The notes: generated by a model from the letters alone, not told the origin. A DNA stretch of 64,000 nt from Flavobacterium luteolum (GCF_027111275.1 NZ_CP114286.1:248001-312000); one strand, 5' to 3'. Shown: positions 44,297 through 53,160, numbered from the stretch's first letter. Program-made: numbers and translations.

Positions 44297-45895
44297 ATGC
44301 AAAGAATATTGATGCTGCTTTTCTTCCTGGCAGGTTTTTCTCTTACTGCGAAAGAGACAAATCCTTATTTAGAAGAATTAGATCAGGTTCTCTTAAAAAA
44401 AGAGATTTACCTGAAACAGAAATATCGAAAAATTGAAGCTTTAAAGAAAAACGTATCTAAGTTTACCCTTAGCCAAAATAATGAAGAACTGTACAACTGT
44501 TATATGTCTTTATTTGATGAATACAAATCTTTTAAATACGACTCTGCTTATTACTATTTAGAGCAATCCAAAATCAAAGCTAAAATCTTAAAAGACCCGA
44601 AGTATTTATCTAAAAGCCGAATAAAAGAAGGTTTTGTGCTTCTATCTTCTGGACTTTTTAAAGAAGCAATTGATACCCTAAATGTTATTGATGACACTAA
44701 ACTGGATCAAAGAAATAAATTTGAATATTACAACATTAAAGCTCGTGCTTATTATGATTTAGCCGATTACAACCGTGATCAGCGTTTTAATATTCATTAT
44801 GTACAGCAGGGAAATCATTTCTTAAAGAAAGCTTTAGAATTAATCGGAACCAATACTAATGAATATTGGGCTGCCGAAAGCCTAAAACGCTTGAAACAAC
44901 AAGATTGGCGTGGTGCCGAATTTGCTTTCAGTTACTGGATAAACAACTATAATCTGCCTCCGGATTACTACGGAATCGCTACTTCGAGTCTTGGTTATAT
45001 TTATTCTGAGCGGGGTTATACCAAAAAAGCCATTCAGTATCTTGCACTTGCCGCTATCGCCGATGTTAAAAATGCTACAAAAGAAACCGTTGCGCTCCGA
45101 AATTTAGCCAATGAACTTTTTAAAATGGGCTATTTGGATAAAGCAAACGAGTACATCAATATTGCAATGGATGATGCTACGTTTTATAATGCAAGACACC
45201 GAAAAATTGAGATTTCGTCTATTTTACCTATTATCGAAAAAGCGCAACTGAATAATGTAAAGGATAAAAATGATAAACTTGAGAAGATTATTATTCTCTT
45301 GACGATCTTAACGGTTATCATTTTCGTTTTCCTCGGCATCATTTTCAAACAATTAAAAGAAAAGAATAAAGCAAGAAAAATTATGGCCGATTCGTACTTG
45401 CAGTTGCAGGAAATGAATGTGAGTTTGAGTGAAGCCAATGCTATTAAAGAAGAATATATTACCTATTTTATCAAAGCAACATCAGCCTTCATTAATAAAA
45501 TAGACCATATACAGAAAAGTACGCTGCATAAAATCATTACCAAAAAAACAGATGAAGTTATTGCGAGTTTAAAGCGTTATAATGTAAAAGAAGAACGCGA
45601 AAATCTCTTCCATCAATTTGATGAAATCTTCTTGAAATTGTTCCCAACATTTGTAACCGATTTCAATAATTTGTTTCCAAACGATCACAAATGTATCGTC
45701 AAAAAAGGCGAACTTTTAAATACCGAATTGCGAATTTTTGCTTTGTACAGATTGGGAATTCAAGATAGCAGTCAGATGGCAGAATTCTTAGAACTTTCTG
45801 TAGCTACAATTTATACGTACAAAACCAGAATTAAAAGCAAATCTGATTTTAAAGATACTTTTGAGCAGAAGATTATGGAGATAAAGACTATTTAA
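44297..45895 (+). CDS. SusR-like membrane-spanning regulator (DUF6377)
   Basis: A 532-residue regulator: signal or first helix at the N-terminus ([14 protein letters not shown]), a TPR-like periplasmic sensor (residues 20-325), a single membrane helix ([20 protein letters not shown], about 330-350), a coiled coil, and a C-terminal region with a LuxR-like helix-turn-helix ([41 protein letters not shown]). This order is that of DUF6377/SusR proteins, which sense maltooligosaccharides in the periplasm and switch on the adjoining operon. It is divergent from the locus it probably controls. Confidence 0.85.
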   Translation: MQRILMLLFFLAGFSLTAKETNPYLEELDQVLLKKEIYLKQKYRKIEALKKNVSKFTLSQNNEELYNCYMSLFDEYKSFKYDSAYYYLEQSKIKAKILKDPKYLSKSRIKEGFVLLSSGLFKEAIDTLNVIDDTKLDQRNKFEYYNIKARAYYDLADYNRDQRFNIHYVQQGNHFLKKALELIGTNTNEYWAAESLKRLKQQDWRGAEFAFSYWINNYNLPPDYYGIATSSLGYIYSERGYTKKAIQYLALAAIADVKNATKETVALRNLANELFKMGYLDKANEYINIAMDDATFYNARHRKIEISSILPIIEKAQLNNVKDKNDKLEKIIILLTILTVIIFVFLGIIFKQLKEKNKARKIMADSYLQLQEMNVSLSEANAIKEEYITYFIKATSAFINKIDHIQKSTLHKIITKKTDEVIASLKRYNVKEERENLFHQFDEIFLKLFPTFVTDFNNLFPNDHKCIVKKGELLNTELRIFALYRLGIQDSSQMAEFLELSVATIYTYKTRIKSKSDFKDTFEQKIMEIKTI

Positions 45896-46045
45896 AGTTG
45901 CTAAGGTTCTGAGATGCTAAGGTTCTAAGTTTTTTAGCCACGGCTCTAGCTATAAGGACTGGCAAAGCAATTAACGAATTATGTTTTAATATCACAGCTC
46001 CGGAGGAGCGGCATATTTATAGAATGCAATTCAAACGACAATCAA
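45896..46045. repeat. CTAAG words and GCTCCGGAGGAGC element
   Basis: A short GCTAAGGTTCTGAGATGCTA run follows the regulator, then the dispersed element GCTCCGGAGGAGCGGCATAT around 46000. No gene is present. Confidence 0.45.
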
Positions 46046-46099
46046 AAAAGCCCCAGCGGGGTGACATATATATATTTATGTCACCCCGCTGGGGCTTTT
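46046..46099. repeat. Perfect 23-bp inverted repeat (GCCCCAGCGGGG)
   Basis: Arms at 46046-46068 and 46077-46099 (AAAAGCCCCAGCGGGGTGAC... and its exact complement) with an 8-base TATATATT loop. It is GC-rich in an AT-rich genome and should be a very stable hairpin in either strand. The same motif family is widespread between Bacteroidota genes. Confidence 0.8.
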
Positions 46100-46151
46100 C
46101 TACATCTGCAAATATCTTTTCTATAAATATTTCGTCCCTCTGGGACTAAGT

Positions 46152-46262
46152 TTTTTTAGCCACAAATTCACGAATTTTATTTTAAAATGATACGTGAAAT
46201 TTGTTCACAATAATTACACAAATAGATATTCAAAAATAATTCGTGAATTCGTGGCTAAAAAA
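46152..46262. repeat. Inverted repeat TTTAGCCACAAATTCACG
   Basis: 25-base arms (46152-46176 and 46238-46262) match at all but one position, enclosing about 60 bases. The right arm ends two bases before the stop codon of the sterol-desaturase-like gene. Confidence 0.6.
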
Positions 46263-46263
46263 G

Positions 46264-47487
46264 TTATTCAGCTGATTCCAATTGCAAAATGGTATTCTGG
46301 TAAATCGTACTCAATGAAAACAATTGCTCTGCAAAAATCATTACAGCAATCGGAACAAAGAAAAATGCGATTAAATCTTCTTCATATAGAAAATAAGTTG
46401 AGATCAAGGCTAAACGAGCATATTCTAGATAATAAATCCATTTTCGCTGTTCTAACAAGGCACCACAATTGATCAAAGTTATAATGACCAGCGAAAGCAC
46501 AAATATTTTATCGTAGCTTTCTAAATAATCAAAATAATAGGTAAAAATGGTTAAAATAAACGTACAAAACCCTAATTGAATATAAAGGTAATTCTTAAAC
46601 CGAAGTCTCTGATTTGGAGCTGTTTTATCCTGAAGAAAACGCTTTTCTAAAGTTGGTCGAATATCCTGATCCATATCAGCTGGACTGCCGAAAACTGCGT
46701 TCCATCTGGCTTTGAATCCGCTGGAGCGTTTCCATAATTCGTAGATTTCAAAGTAATAATGAAAATGCTGCCATAAGAAACTGTAGCTTTTCAGCGGATG
46801 CGTCAATCCGTATTTAGGTTTTTCCTCTTCGGTTTGGAAAGTTCCAAAAAGGCGATCCCAAAAAGTAAACATATCGCCGTAATTTTTATCGAGATATTTT
46901 TCGTCAGAAGCATGATGCACTCCGTGAACAGAAGGTGTCACAAAAACATATTCCAACCATTTTATTTTTCCTATAAGCTGTGTGTGCGTAAAGAAAGAGT
47001 AAGCGCCATGAACAATCAGCATTGTAATAACCATTTTAGGGTGAAAACCAATTAAGGGTAAAACACACCAAAATCCTGTTCTAATAATGGCTTGAAATGT
47101 CGTAATTCTAGCTGCGGCGGTAAAATTAAATTCTTCGCTATGATGATGCACAATATGAGCTGCCCAAAAAAAGTTGACTTCGTGCCCTAATCGATGGTAC
47201 CAATACCAGACAAAATCGGTAGCTAGAATTAATGCAAACCAAACCAAGGCATTACTCGGAATATCAAAAAGTCTATAATCATCATAAATTAAATAATACA
47301 GCTGATAAAAACTGGCTGCTACAAATAAGTTAATCAAACGCTCTGCAATTCCGATGGAAATATTGGAAACAGAACTTTCATAGTTAAAAATTTCAGGCTT
47401 TTTTCTGCGTTGAGCAAGCTTATATTCCAAAAACAAAAAAAGAAAAAAGGCCGGCATGGCAAATGCTAGAAAATTGATATTTTTCAT
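46264..47487 (-). CDS. Sterol desaturase/fatty-acid hydroxylase-family membrane enzyme
   Basis: A 407-residue membrane protein with the di-iron histidine clusters of the family: HRLGH (after WYWY), HIVHHHSEEFN and HGVHHASDEKYLDKNYGD. Helices lie before the first cluster and in the last 120 residues, which extend beyond the usual 250-300-residue core. Such enzymes insert oxygen or desaturate lipid substrates, here possibly an alkylglycerol, carotenoid or fatty-acid chain. It is a single-gene unit; the inverted repeat 46152-46262 lies at its 3' end. Confidence 0.85.
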   Translation of the reverse strand: MKNINFLAFAMPAFFLFLFLEYKLAQRRKKPEIFNYESSVSNISIGIAERLINLFVAASFYQLYYLIYDDYRLFDIPSNALVWFALILATDFVWYWYHRLGHEVNFFWAAHIVHHHSEEFNFTAAARITTFQAIIRTGFWCVLPLIGFHPKMVITMLIVHGAYSFFTHTQLIGKIKWLEYVFVTPSVHGVHHASDEKYLDKNYGDMFTFWDRLFGTFQTEEEKPKYGLTHPLKSYSFLWQHFHYYFEIYELWKRSSGFKARWNAVFGSPADMDQDIRPTLEKRFLQDKTAPNQRLRFKNYLYIQLGFCTFILTIFTYYFDYLESYDKIFVLSLVIITLINCGALLEQRKWIYYLEYARLALISTYFLYEEDLIAFFFVPIAVMIFAEQLFSLSTIYQNTILQLESAE

Positions 47488-47619
47488 TTTGTATGATACT
47501 TTTCGATTCTAAAAATTATAATTACTAGTTCAAACGAAAAAGACACTTCCATCAATTACGTTTTTAGCAGACAAAAAACGTAATCAACGAAAATGATCTT
47601 TTACGAACTAAACCTGATT

Positions 47620-48906
47620 TTAATTCTGCTTAAATAAAGGAGCTTCCAATGCCACTTCTTTAACCGATTGCGTTTCGGCTACTTTTTTCAAAGCAATAAT
47701 ATAAGCAGCAATACGAGGCGTTACATTGTGTTTTACTGCAACTCTAAAAACAGTTTCAAAACCTTTCTCTAAAATATCTTCCAGACGTTTGTTAATCTGG
47801 TGAATTCTCCAAGACTCCAAAAGCGAATTCTGAAGCCATTCGAAATAAGAAACGGTAACACCACCGGCATTGGCTAAAATATCAGGAACAACTAATATAT
47901 TTTTATCATGCAGAATCTGATCTGCATCTGAAGCAACTGGACCATTAGCGCCTTCCACAATAATTCTAGCTTTAATATCTCCCGCATTCTTCTGCGTAAT
48001 AACATCTTCTTTTGCAGCCGGAATCAAAACATCAACATCTAAAAGCAATAAATCTTCGTGTTTTATGGCAACCGAATTTGGATAACCTTTTATCGTTTTG
48101 TTATTTAAATTATAGTACAAAATTAATTCTGGAATATTAATTCCGTTCGGATTATAAAATGCTTCCGAAACATCACTTACAGCTACAATCTTCACTCCTT
48201 TTTCATGAAGGAACAAAGCAGAATGCAATCCAACATTTCCAAATCCTTGAATTGCTGCCGTAGCTCTTGCGGGTCTAATTTTTAGTTTTTGAAGCGCCAA
48301 AAGCGTAATAATGCTTACTCCTCTTCCAGTAGCTTCTACTCTGCCTAAAGATCCTCCAGAATGAAGATGTTTTCCTGTTACAACCGCATGAATTGGTCTT
48401 CCGTGCAATAACGAAAACTCATCCATCAACCAGCCCATTTCGTCTGGACCTGTTCCCATGTCTGGCGCAGGAACATCTTTCTCTGGTCCGAAAATATCAG
48501 CTAAAGCTTTGGTATATGCTCGTGTGATTTTTTCTAATTCGGTTTTAGAATGGTTTCTCGGATCGCAAATAATGCCGCCTTTAGCACCACCAAACGGAAT
48601 TCCAGTTACGGCAGATTTCCAGGTCATCCAGGCGGCAAGTGCTTTTACTTCATCTAGATTTACAGCCGTATCGTAACGAATTCCACCTTTTGAAGGGCCT
48701 AAAGCCGTATTGTGAATTACGCGGTATCCTTCAAAATTCTGAACCTTCCCGTTATCTAAAGTGATAGAAAAATTTACTGTGATTTGTTTCTCTGGGCGTT
48801 GCAGTTTTTGTTTAATAGAATCATCTAATTTTAAAATATCTGCAGCAATATTAAAACGATCAATCATGGATTGAAACGGATTATGTTTTATAATTTCTGA
48901 GCTCAT
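47620..48906 (-). CDS. gdhA: Glutamate/leucine-type amino-acid dehydrogenase
   Basis: A 428-residue oxidoreductase of the Glu/Leu/Phe/Val dehydrogenase family. The N-terminal substrate domain has GPSKGGIRYD and the catalytic Lys motif PFGGAKGGIICDP, with PAPDMGTGPDEMGW after it; the NAD(P)-binding domain shows IQGFGNVG. Length and motifs fit NAD-dependent glutamate dehydrogenase, linking amino-acid nitrogen to 2-oxoglutarate. The start at 48906 was chosen over an upstream ATG that would add 14 lysine/asparagine-rich residues. Upstream lies a 330-base leader with two small reading frames and a terminator hairpin. Confidence 0.88.
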   Translation of the reverse strand: MSSEIIKHNPFQSMIDRFNIAADILKLDDSIKQKLQRPEKQITVNFSITLDNGKVQNFEGYRVIHNTALGPSKGGIRYDTAVNLDEVKALAAWMTWKSAVTGIPFGGAKGGIICDPRNHSKTELEKITRAYTKALADIFGPEKDVPAPDMGTGPDEMGWLMDEFSLLHGRPIHAVVTGKHLHSGGSLGRVEATGRGVSIITLLALQKLKIRPARATAAIQGFGNVGLHSALFLHEKGVKIVAVSDVSEAFYNPNGINIPELILYYNLNNKTIKGYPNSVAIKHEDLLLLDVDVLIPAAKEDVITQKNAGDIKARIIVEGANGPVASDADQILHDKNILVVPDILANAGGVTVSYFEWLQNSLLESWRIHQINKRLEDILEKGFETVFRVAVKHNVTPRIAAYIIALKKVAETQSVKEVALEAPLFKQN

Positions 48907-48985
48907 AATATATAGTTTTAGGTTTGGGTTATTTTTTATGTTTATCAATCTTCTCTCTGAAGATCTTATCTGTTTTATACTGCCA

Positions 48986-49054
48986 TTAGTGACAACACGG
49001 AATCTTTATCAGGCAGCGGCGCATCAAAATTTTCATATTTCTGTTGGTTCTCAT
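48986..49054 (-). CDS. Putative second leader mini-ORF (22 residues)
   Basis: ATG at 49054 to a TAA at 48986. The peptide starts MRTNRNMKILMRRCLIKI and ends PCCH, with three Cys. It lies between a terminator hairpin and the glutamate-dehydrogenase start, on the same strand. Whether it is translated is unknown; its Cys content mirrors the larger leader peptide upstream. Confidence 0.35.
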   Translation of the reverse strand: MRTNRNMKILMRRCLIKIPCCH

Positions 49055-49082
49055 ATCTTGATTTTTTAACGATTCAAAAAAA

Positions 49083-49108
49083 AGCCTTTCATGGTGCAAT
49101 GAAAGGCT
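49083..49108 (-). terminator. Attenuator-like terminator in the gdhA leader
   Basis: Perfect 10-bp stem AGCCTTTCAT / ATGAAAGGCT (49083-49092, 49099-49108) with long T/A tracts on both sides. On the minus strand it comes 33 bases after the stop of the leader peptide and is followed by TTTTTTTT. It can also serve as terminator of the EamA gene, 246 bases upstream. Confidence 0.7.
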
Positions 49109-49141
49109 AAAAAAAAAAATAACTAACAAGTACTTTCTCTA

Positions 49142-49231
49142 TTAACGCCATTTCAAAACGTGATTCACCATACAGCACATCGCAAAGCTGCATGGAAAAG
49201 ACGTCATTATATTTCGGCTATAGTTTTTCAT
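49142..49231 (-). CDS. Putative leader peptide (29 residues, Cys/Met-rich)
   Basis: ATG at 49231 to TAA at 49142. The peptide begins MKNYSRNIMTSFPCSFAMCC and goes on MVNHVLKWR; it has three Cys, four internal Met and two Phe. An exact -7 box (TAGCTTTG) ends nine bases before the ATG, and a terminator hairpin follows the stop. This order (promoter, short peptide with clustered residues, terminator, structural gene) is that of a ribosome-mediated attenuator. The regulated gene would be gdhA. Confidence 0.5.
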   Translation of the reverse strand: MKNYSRNIMTSFPCSFAMCCMVNHVLKWR

Positions 49232-49239
49232 TGTTGAGA

Positions 49240-49277
49240 CAAAGCTACAAAAATATATTTATAAATTCTATAGAATT
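49240..49277 (-). promoter_or_regulatory. Leader promoter with 14-bp palindrome
   Basis: On the minus strand the -7 box TAGCTTTG occupies 49240-49247. About 17 bases further upstream is the perfect palindrome AATTCTATAGAATT (49264-49277), in the place of the -33 region, which lacks a TTG. An activator or repressor may bind there. Confidence 0.5.
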
Positions 49278-49353
49278 AGTAGAGTTAATTTAAAAGATTT
49301 TTAATTTACTTACAAAAACAACTGTAAATTAAAGGTTTATGAACTAAAAAAAA

Positions 49354-50208
49354 TTACTGCAATTGCGATAAAAAGATGAAAACAACTGCTATAAGAGCCA
49401 AAAACAAACCTAACATATTAATTTTTGAGAGTTTCTCTTTAAAGAAAAAAGCGCCTATAAGAGTTCCTAAAATAATTACGCCCATATTCATTCCAGCAAA
49501 GACCGTTGACGGATTTTCTGCAAATGCTTTATGAGCTTTTAAATAAAATAATATATTTCCGAAGTTAAAAACGCCGACCAATATTCCGAAAGGAATGCTT
49601 TTTAAAACAAATTTTTCTTTTGCTATAAAGAACTTGTAAATCACTATAAGAATAGAAACAGCAAAAGCAATTAGAAAGACAAAAAACAAAGATGTTGTAT
49701 AAGGCACAACCGTGTATAGCGCTATTTTCTTAAAAAGAATATCAATAACTCCAAAACCAAGTAAAACTGTTGCTGGATAAATCCATTTGTTTTCTGCGTT
49801 GTCTGATGGCTTTTTTAAGATGAACAAAAGTGCAGCAAAACCAACTAAAACTCCTATAACTTTATAAGTATTAAATCCTTCATTAAACAAGAGCCAAGCT
49901 GCCAGAATAGGAATAAATAAAGACAATCTTTGCGCTGCATCTGTCTTTGCAATTCCCATATACTTTATAGAAAGTGCTAAAAACAGAAATAAAATCGGAA
50001 GTAAAATTCCAACAGAAGTGTAGATTTCCAATGGCGCATTATTGTCTAATGCATTTAGATCTGGCGCAAAAGTAAAGTAACAAAGCGTAATTGCAGTAAT
50101 GTAATTAAACGAAATAATCTGTGATGGATTAGCATTATATTTTCTAGAAATTTTGAATATAACACCTACAATAACACTGCAAAGAATACTTAATATAAGG
50201 AACAACAT
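49354..50208 (-). CDS. EamA/DMT-family metabolite transporter
   Basis: A 284-residue carrier with ten predicted membrane helices in two EamA halves (ILSILCSVIVGVIFKISRK at the start; GMNMGVIILGTLIGAFFFKEKLSKINMLGLFLALIAVVFIF at the end, with the typical FFKEKLS motif). Drug/metabolite exporters of this kind move amino acids, sugars or nucleotides; the substrate is not evident. It is upstream of the gdhA leader on the same strand but separated from it by promoter and terminator. Confidence 0.82.
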   Translation of the reverse strand: MLFLILSILCSVIVGVIFKISRKYNANPSQIISFNYITAITLCYFTFAPDLNALDNNAPLEIYTSVGILLPILFLFLALSIKYMGIAKTDAAQRLSLFIPILAAWLLFNEGFNTYKVIGVLVGFAALLFILKKPSDNAENKWIYPATVLLGFGVIDILFKKIALYTVVPYTTSLFFVFLIAFAVSILIVIYKFFIAKEKFVLKSIPFGILVGVFNFGNILFYLKAHKAFAENPSTVFAGMNMGVIILGTLIGAFFFKEKLSKINMLGLFLALIAVVFIFLSQLQ

Positions 50209-50253
50209 AAATTTATTTTTGGATTGTAAAAGTAGCCATTGTAAAATAAAAAA

Positions 50254-50283
50254 GTCCAGCCGGTTTTAAAAAACCAGCTAGAC
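50254..50283 (-). terminator. Terminator after the MoxR/VWA genes
   Basis: 14-bp arms GTCCAGCCGGTTTT / AAAACCAGCTAGAC pair fully with G-U wobbles in minus-strand RNA, followed by TTTTTT. It is 26 bases after the ATPase stop. Confidence 0.75.
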
Positions 50284-50308
50284 CAGATTATATTTTAATC
50301 TTATGTTT

Positions 50309-51772
50309 TTAAAATTTACTAATATAACTTCCGTAAATATCTCTAAACTGACTTCCTTTTGCAAAGCGGTCTTTGCTCAGTTTCTTATATTCTACCAAGC
50401 CCCAAAGAATAAATTCTTTCATAAAATAAACATCTTCTTTTGCTAATTGAGGTTGGTATTTTTTCAATAATTCATCTAATGGAGCCACTTCATCTAGAAT
50501 ATTTTTATACTCTTTCTCCGAAGCATCATCTAACAACTCGAAACCGCTCTCGGCAAAAAACCATTCCACAAGATCTGAGTATGGTGTTTTTTCATCAGGT
50601 TTTTCCAATTTTTCGATTTTAGGAAAATATTCAGGGAATAAAGTTCTGATTGCAGAACCAATTAAGCTTTCTGCCACAACATCGGCTCCCTCCTGCTCTC
50701 CTTCATAAACCAATTCTACTTTACCTGTAATGGCTGGAATAATTCCGATAAAATCAGATAAACGCAAAGTAGTTTTATCTACACCAGAAATCAATGCTCG
50801 ACGTTCGGCTGTACTTATTAAATTTTCAAACGCCGTAATGCTCATTCTGGCACTTACACCACTTTTATTGTCTATATATTCGCTTTCGCGGGCTTCAAAA
50901 CTAATTTGCTCCAAAATATCTCTCGCCAAACTCGGAACATACACAACATCGGTCTGGTTTTGATCTAATTTAGATTCTTGTTCTGTAATTGTTCTGGCAA
51001 TCTCGATACTTTCTGGATAATGCGTTAGAATTTGTGAACCAATTCTATCTTTTAAAGGTGTTACAATACTTCCTCTGTTGGTATAATCTTCTGGATTTGC
51101 GGTAAAAACGAATTGCATATCTAAAGGCATTCTCAATTTAAAACCTCTAATCTGAATGTCTCCTTCTTGCAATATATTGAATAACGCTACTTGAATTCTT
51201 GCCTGCAAATCGGGTAATTCGTTGATTACAAAAATACAGCGATTCGCTCTCGGAATCATTCCGAAGTGTATTACGCGATCGTCTGCATAAGATAGTTTTA
51301 AATTTGCTGCTTTAATTGGGTCAACATCACCAATTAAATCGGCAACCGTTACGTCTGGAGTTGCCAGTTTTTCGAAGAAACGTTCACTTCTATGTAACCA
51401 CGATATTGGAGTTTCATCTCCTTTTTCAGCAATTAAATCTTTTGCAAAACGAGAAATTGGATTTAACGGATCGTCGTTAATTTCTGAACCTTCCACAAAC
51501 GGAATATATTCGTCTAACAACTCGACCATTTTACGCGCCAAACGAGTTTTTGCCTGTCCGCGAAGTCCTAGTAAATTAATATTATGGCGAGATAGAATTG
51601 CGCGTTCTATTTCTGGAATTACAGTATTTTCAAACCCATGAACACCTTCAAAAACAGGTTTTCCCGATTTGATTTTTTCACGAAGATTATTTCGCAATTC
51701 GTCTTTGATGCTTGTACTTTTATATCCAGTGGCTTTTAATTGACCTAATGTCTTTATAGTATTTATTTCCAT
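50309..51772 (-). CDS. MoxR-like AAA+ ATPase (magnesium-chelatase-like)
   Basis: A 487-residue ATPase. Walker A is GLRGQAKTR (about residues 69-77), Walker B is CIFVINELPD, and the sensor and arginine-finger region includes FVFTANPEDYTNRGSIVTPLKDR. It resembles the ChlI-like branch of MoxR proteins. The C-terminal 150 residues are helical and specific to this family. The VWA-domain gene lies upstream on the same strand; MoxR/VWA pairs act as chaperones that insert metals or remodel protein complexes. Confidence 0.85.
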   Translation of the reverse strand: MEINTIKTLGQLKATGYKSTSIKDELRNNLREKIKSGKPVFEGVHGFENTVIPEIERAILSRHNINLLGLRGQAKTRLARKMVELLDEYIPFVEGSEINDDPLNPISRFAKDLIAEKGDETPISWLHRSERFFEKLATPDVTVADLIGDVDPIKAANLKLSYADDRVIHFGMIPRANRCIFVINELPDLQARIQVALFNILQEGDIQIRGFKLRMPLDMQFVFTANPEDYTNRGSIVTPLKDRIGSQILTHYPESIEIARTITEQESKLDQNQTDVVYVPSLARDILEQISFEARESEYIDNKSGVSARMSITAFENLISTAERRALISGVDKTTLRLSDFIGIIPAITGKVELVYEGEQEGADVVAESLIGSAIRTLFPEYFPKIEKLEKPDEKTPYSDLVEWFFAESGFELLDDASEKEYKNILDEVAPLDELLKKYQPQLAKEDVYFMKEFILWGLVEYKKLSKDRFAKGSQFRDIYGSYISKF

Positions 51773-51799
51773 TGTGTTGAAATATAGATTTTGTTATTT

Positions 51800-51935
51800 A
51801 TTATGTGCGCTTCGACTCCGCTCAGCGTGACAATTGTTGTGTTAGACGCACTGCAGTGCATCTCTACAATATACGTAACGTATATTCAGGCGCAAAGAAA
51901 CCTTAGTATCTTAGCATCTTAGAACCTTAGCAACT
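51800..51935. repeat. Dispersed repeat words between the VWA and MoxR genes
   Basis: Contains the element CGCTTCGACTCCGCTCAGCG (51808-51827), the 12-bp palindrome GCACTGCAGTGC (51848-51859), and CCTTAGTATCTTAGCATCTT words (51901-51930). It separates two genes that belong together, so the repeats apparently inserted in, or are read through by, one transcript. Confidence 0.55.
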
Positions 51936-53054
51936 TTACTTAATCCTCTTCTTCCTATTCGCTTCGTAATCTTCAAAAATCATTTCACCCAAACCTTTAA
52001 TTCCGGTATAAAATGCTTTCCCTTGATTAGCTTCTGTAAACTGATTCACAAAACGCTGTAAATATGGATCTCTAGCAATCATAAAAGTCGTAATCGGAAT
52101 GTGTAATTTTCTCGCCTGCTGCGCCTGAGTGTAGCATTTATCGACAATATATTCATCCAAACCATTACTATTCATATAATAAGAACCATCACGTTCGCGA
52201 ACGCAACTTGGCTTTCCGTCGGTAATCATAAAAATCTGTTTGTTGGTATTACGCTTTCTGCGAAGAATATCCATCGCCAATTGCAAACCAGCAACCGTAT
52301 TAGTATGATAAGGTCCAACTTGTAAATATGGCAAATCTTTGATTGGAATTGTCCAGGCATCATTACCAAAAACCAATATATCTAAAGTATCTTTTGGGTA
52401 TCTTGTTGTAATTAATTCAGCCAACGCCATAGCCACTTTTTTTGCAGGAGTTATTCGATCTTCGCCATACAAAATCATACTATGACTGATGTCGATCATC
52501 AAAACCGTACTCATTTGCGCTTTGTATTGGGCGTCTTCTACAATCAAATCATTTTCAGTGAGCATAAAACTTTCGACACCGTTATTAACTTGAGCATTTC
52601 GAAGGCTTTCGGTTAAAGAAATTCTTTCTAAGCTGTCACCAAAATTATATTCACGGAATTCTCCTGTGTGTTCATCGCCACTTCCCGCATATTTTGTTTT
52701 ATGATTTCCGCTCCCAGATTTTTTCAAGTTTCCAAAAATCTGATCTAAAGCTTGCTGTCTAATGGCTCTTTCGGTTTTTGCAGTAATTCCGAAACCAGAA
52801 CTTCCATCGTCTTTTACTTCATCTCTAATGTATCCTTTCTTTTTCAGATCTTCAATAAAGTCGTCAATAGTATAATTTTCGTCGGTAAGTTTGTATTCTT
52901 TGTCCAGTTCCCGAAGCCAGTTTATTGCTTCATCAAAATCGCCCGAAGTATGGGTGATCAACTCTTTAAAAATCGTAAAAAGTTTGTCAAACGGAGACTG
53001 AAAAGGAGCTTCGTAAGTCTTAAAATAAAAGCCTTTTTTAAATTCGTTTTTCAT
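51936..53054 (-). CDS. VWA-domain protein, partner of the MoxR ATPase
   Basis: A 372-residue cytoplasmic protein. The C-terminal VWA domain has a complete metal-ion-dependent adhesion site: MIDISHSM (D-x-S-x-S), the Thr in GPYHTNTVAG, and the Asp in FMITDGKPS. The N-terminal 170 residues are helical with a Gly/Lys linker (KKSGSGNHKTKYAGSGDEH). The protein likely binds substrates for the ATPase encoded next. A TetR-type palindrome (53140-53150) lies about 85 bases upstream. Confidence 0.85.
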   Translation of the reverse strand: MKNEFKKGFYFKTYEAPFQSPFDKLFTIFKELITHTSGDFDEAINWLRELDKEYKLTDENYTIDDFIEDLKKKGYIRDEVKDDGSSGFGITAKTERAIRQQALDQIFGNLKKSGSGNHKTKYAGSGDEHTGEFREYNFGDSLERISLTESLRNAQVNNGVESFMLTENDLIVEDAQYKAQMSTVLMIDISHSMILYGEDRITPAKKVAMALAELITTRYPKDTLDILVFGNDAWTIPIKDLPYLQVGPYHTNTVAGLQLAMDILRRKRNTNKQIFMITDGKPSCVRERDGSYYMNSNGLDEYIVDKCYTQAQQARKLHIPITTFMIARDPYLQRFVNQFTEANQGKAFYTGIKGLGEMIFEDYEANRKKRIK

Positions 53055-53139
53055 AAATCTAAAATTACATCTTTTTAGAATTATGAAAAACGAATCGTTT
53101 ATTAATTTTTAGTTAAAATATTTAACCAAAATCCGCAGC

Positions 53140-53150
53140 TAACAGTGTTA
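53140..53150. promoter_or_regulatory. Extra copy of the TAACAGTGTTA operator
   Basis: The 11-base palindrome is identical to the one in the tetR promoter (3196-3206), and is followed by GATATAATAA, similar to the GATAATTTAAT tail of the efflux array. It lies upstream of the VWA gene and downstream of the YchJ-like gene. Chance is possible but a regulon member is worth testing. Confidence 0.35.
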
Positions 53151-53160
53151 GATATAATAA

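Noticed and set aside
46194-46472. Plus-strand open frame of 92 codons
   Set aside because: It spans an inverted repeat and then runs antisense to the sterol-desaturase-like gene.
49142-49231. Riboswitch upstream of glutamate dehydrogenase
   Set aside because: I could not match the leader to a known riboswitch fold by eye; the mini-ORF plus terminator explains the features better.
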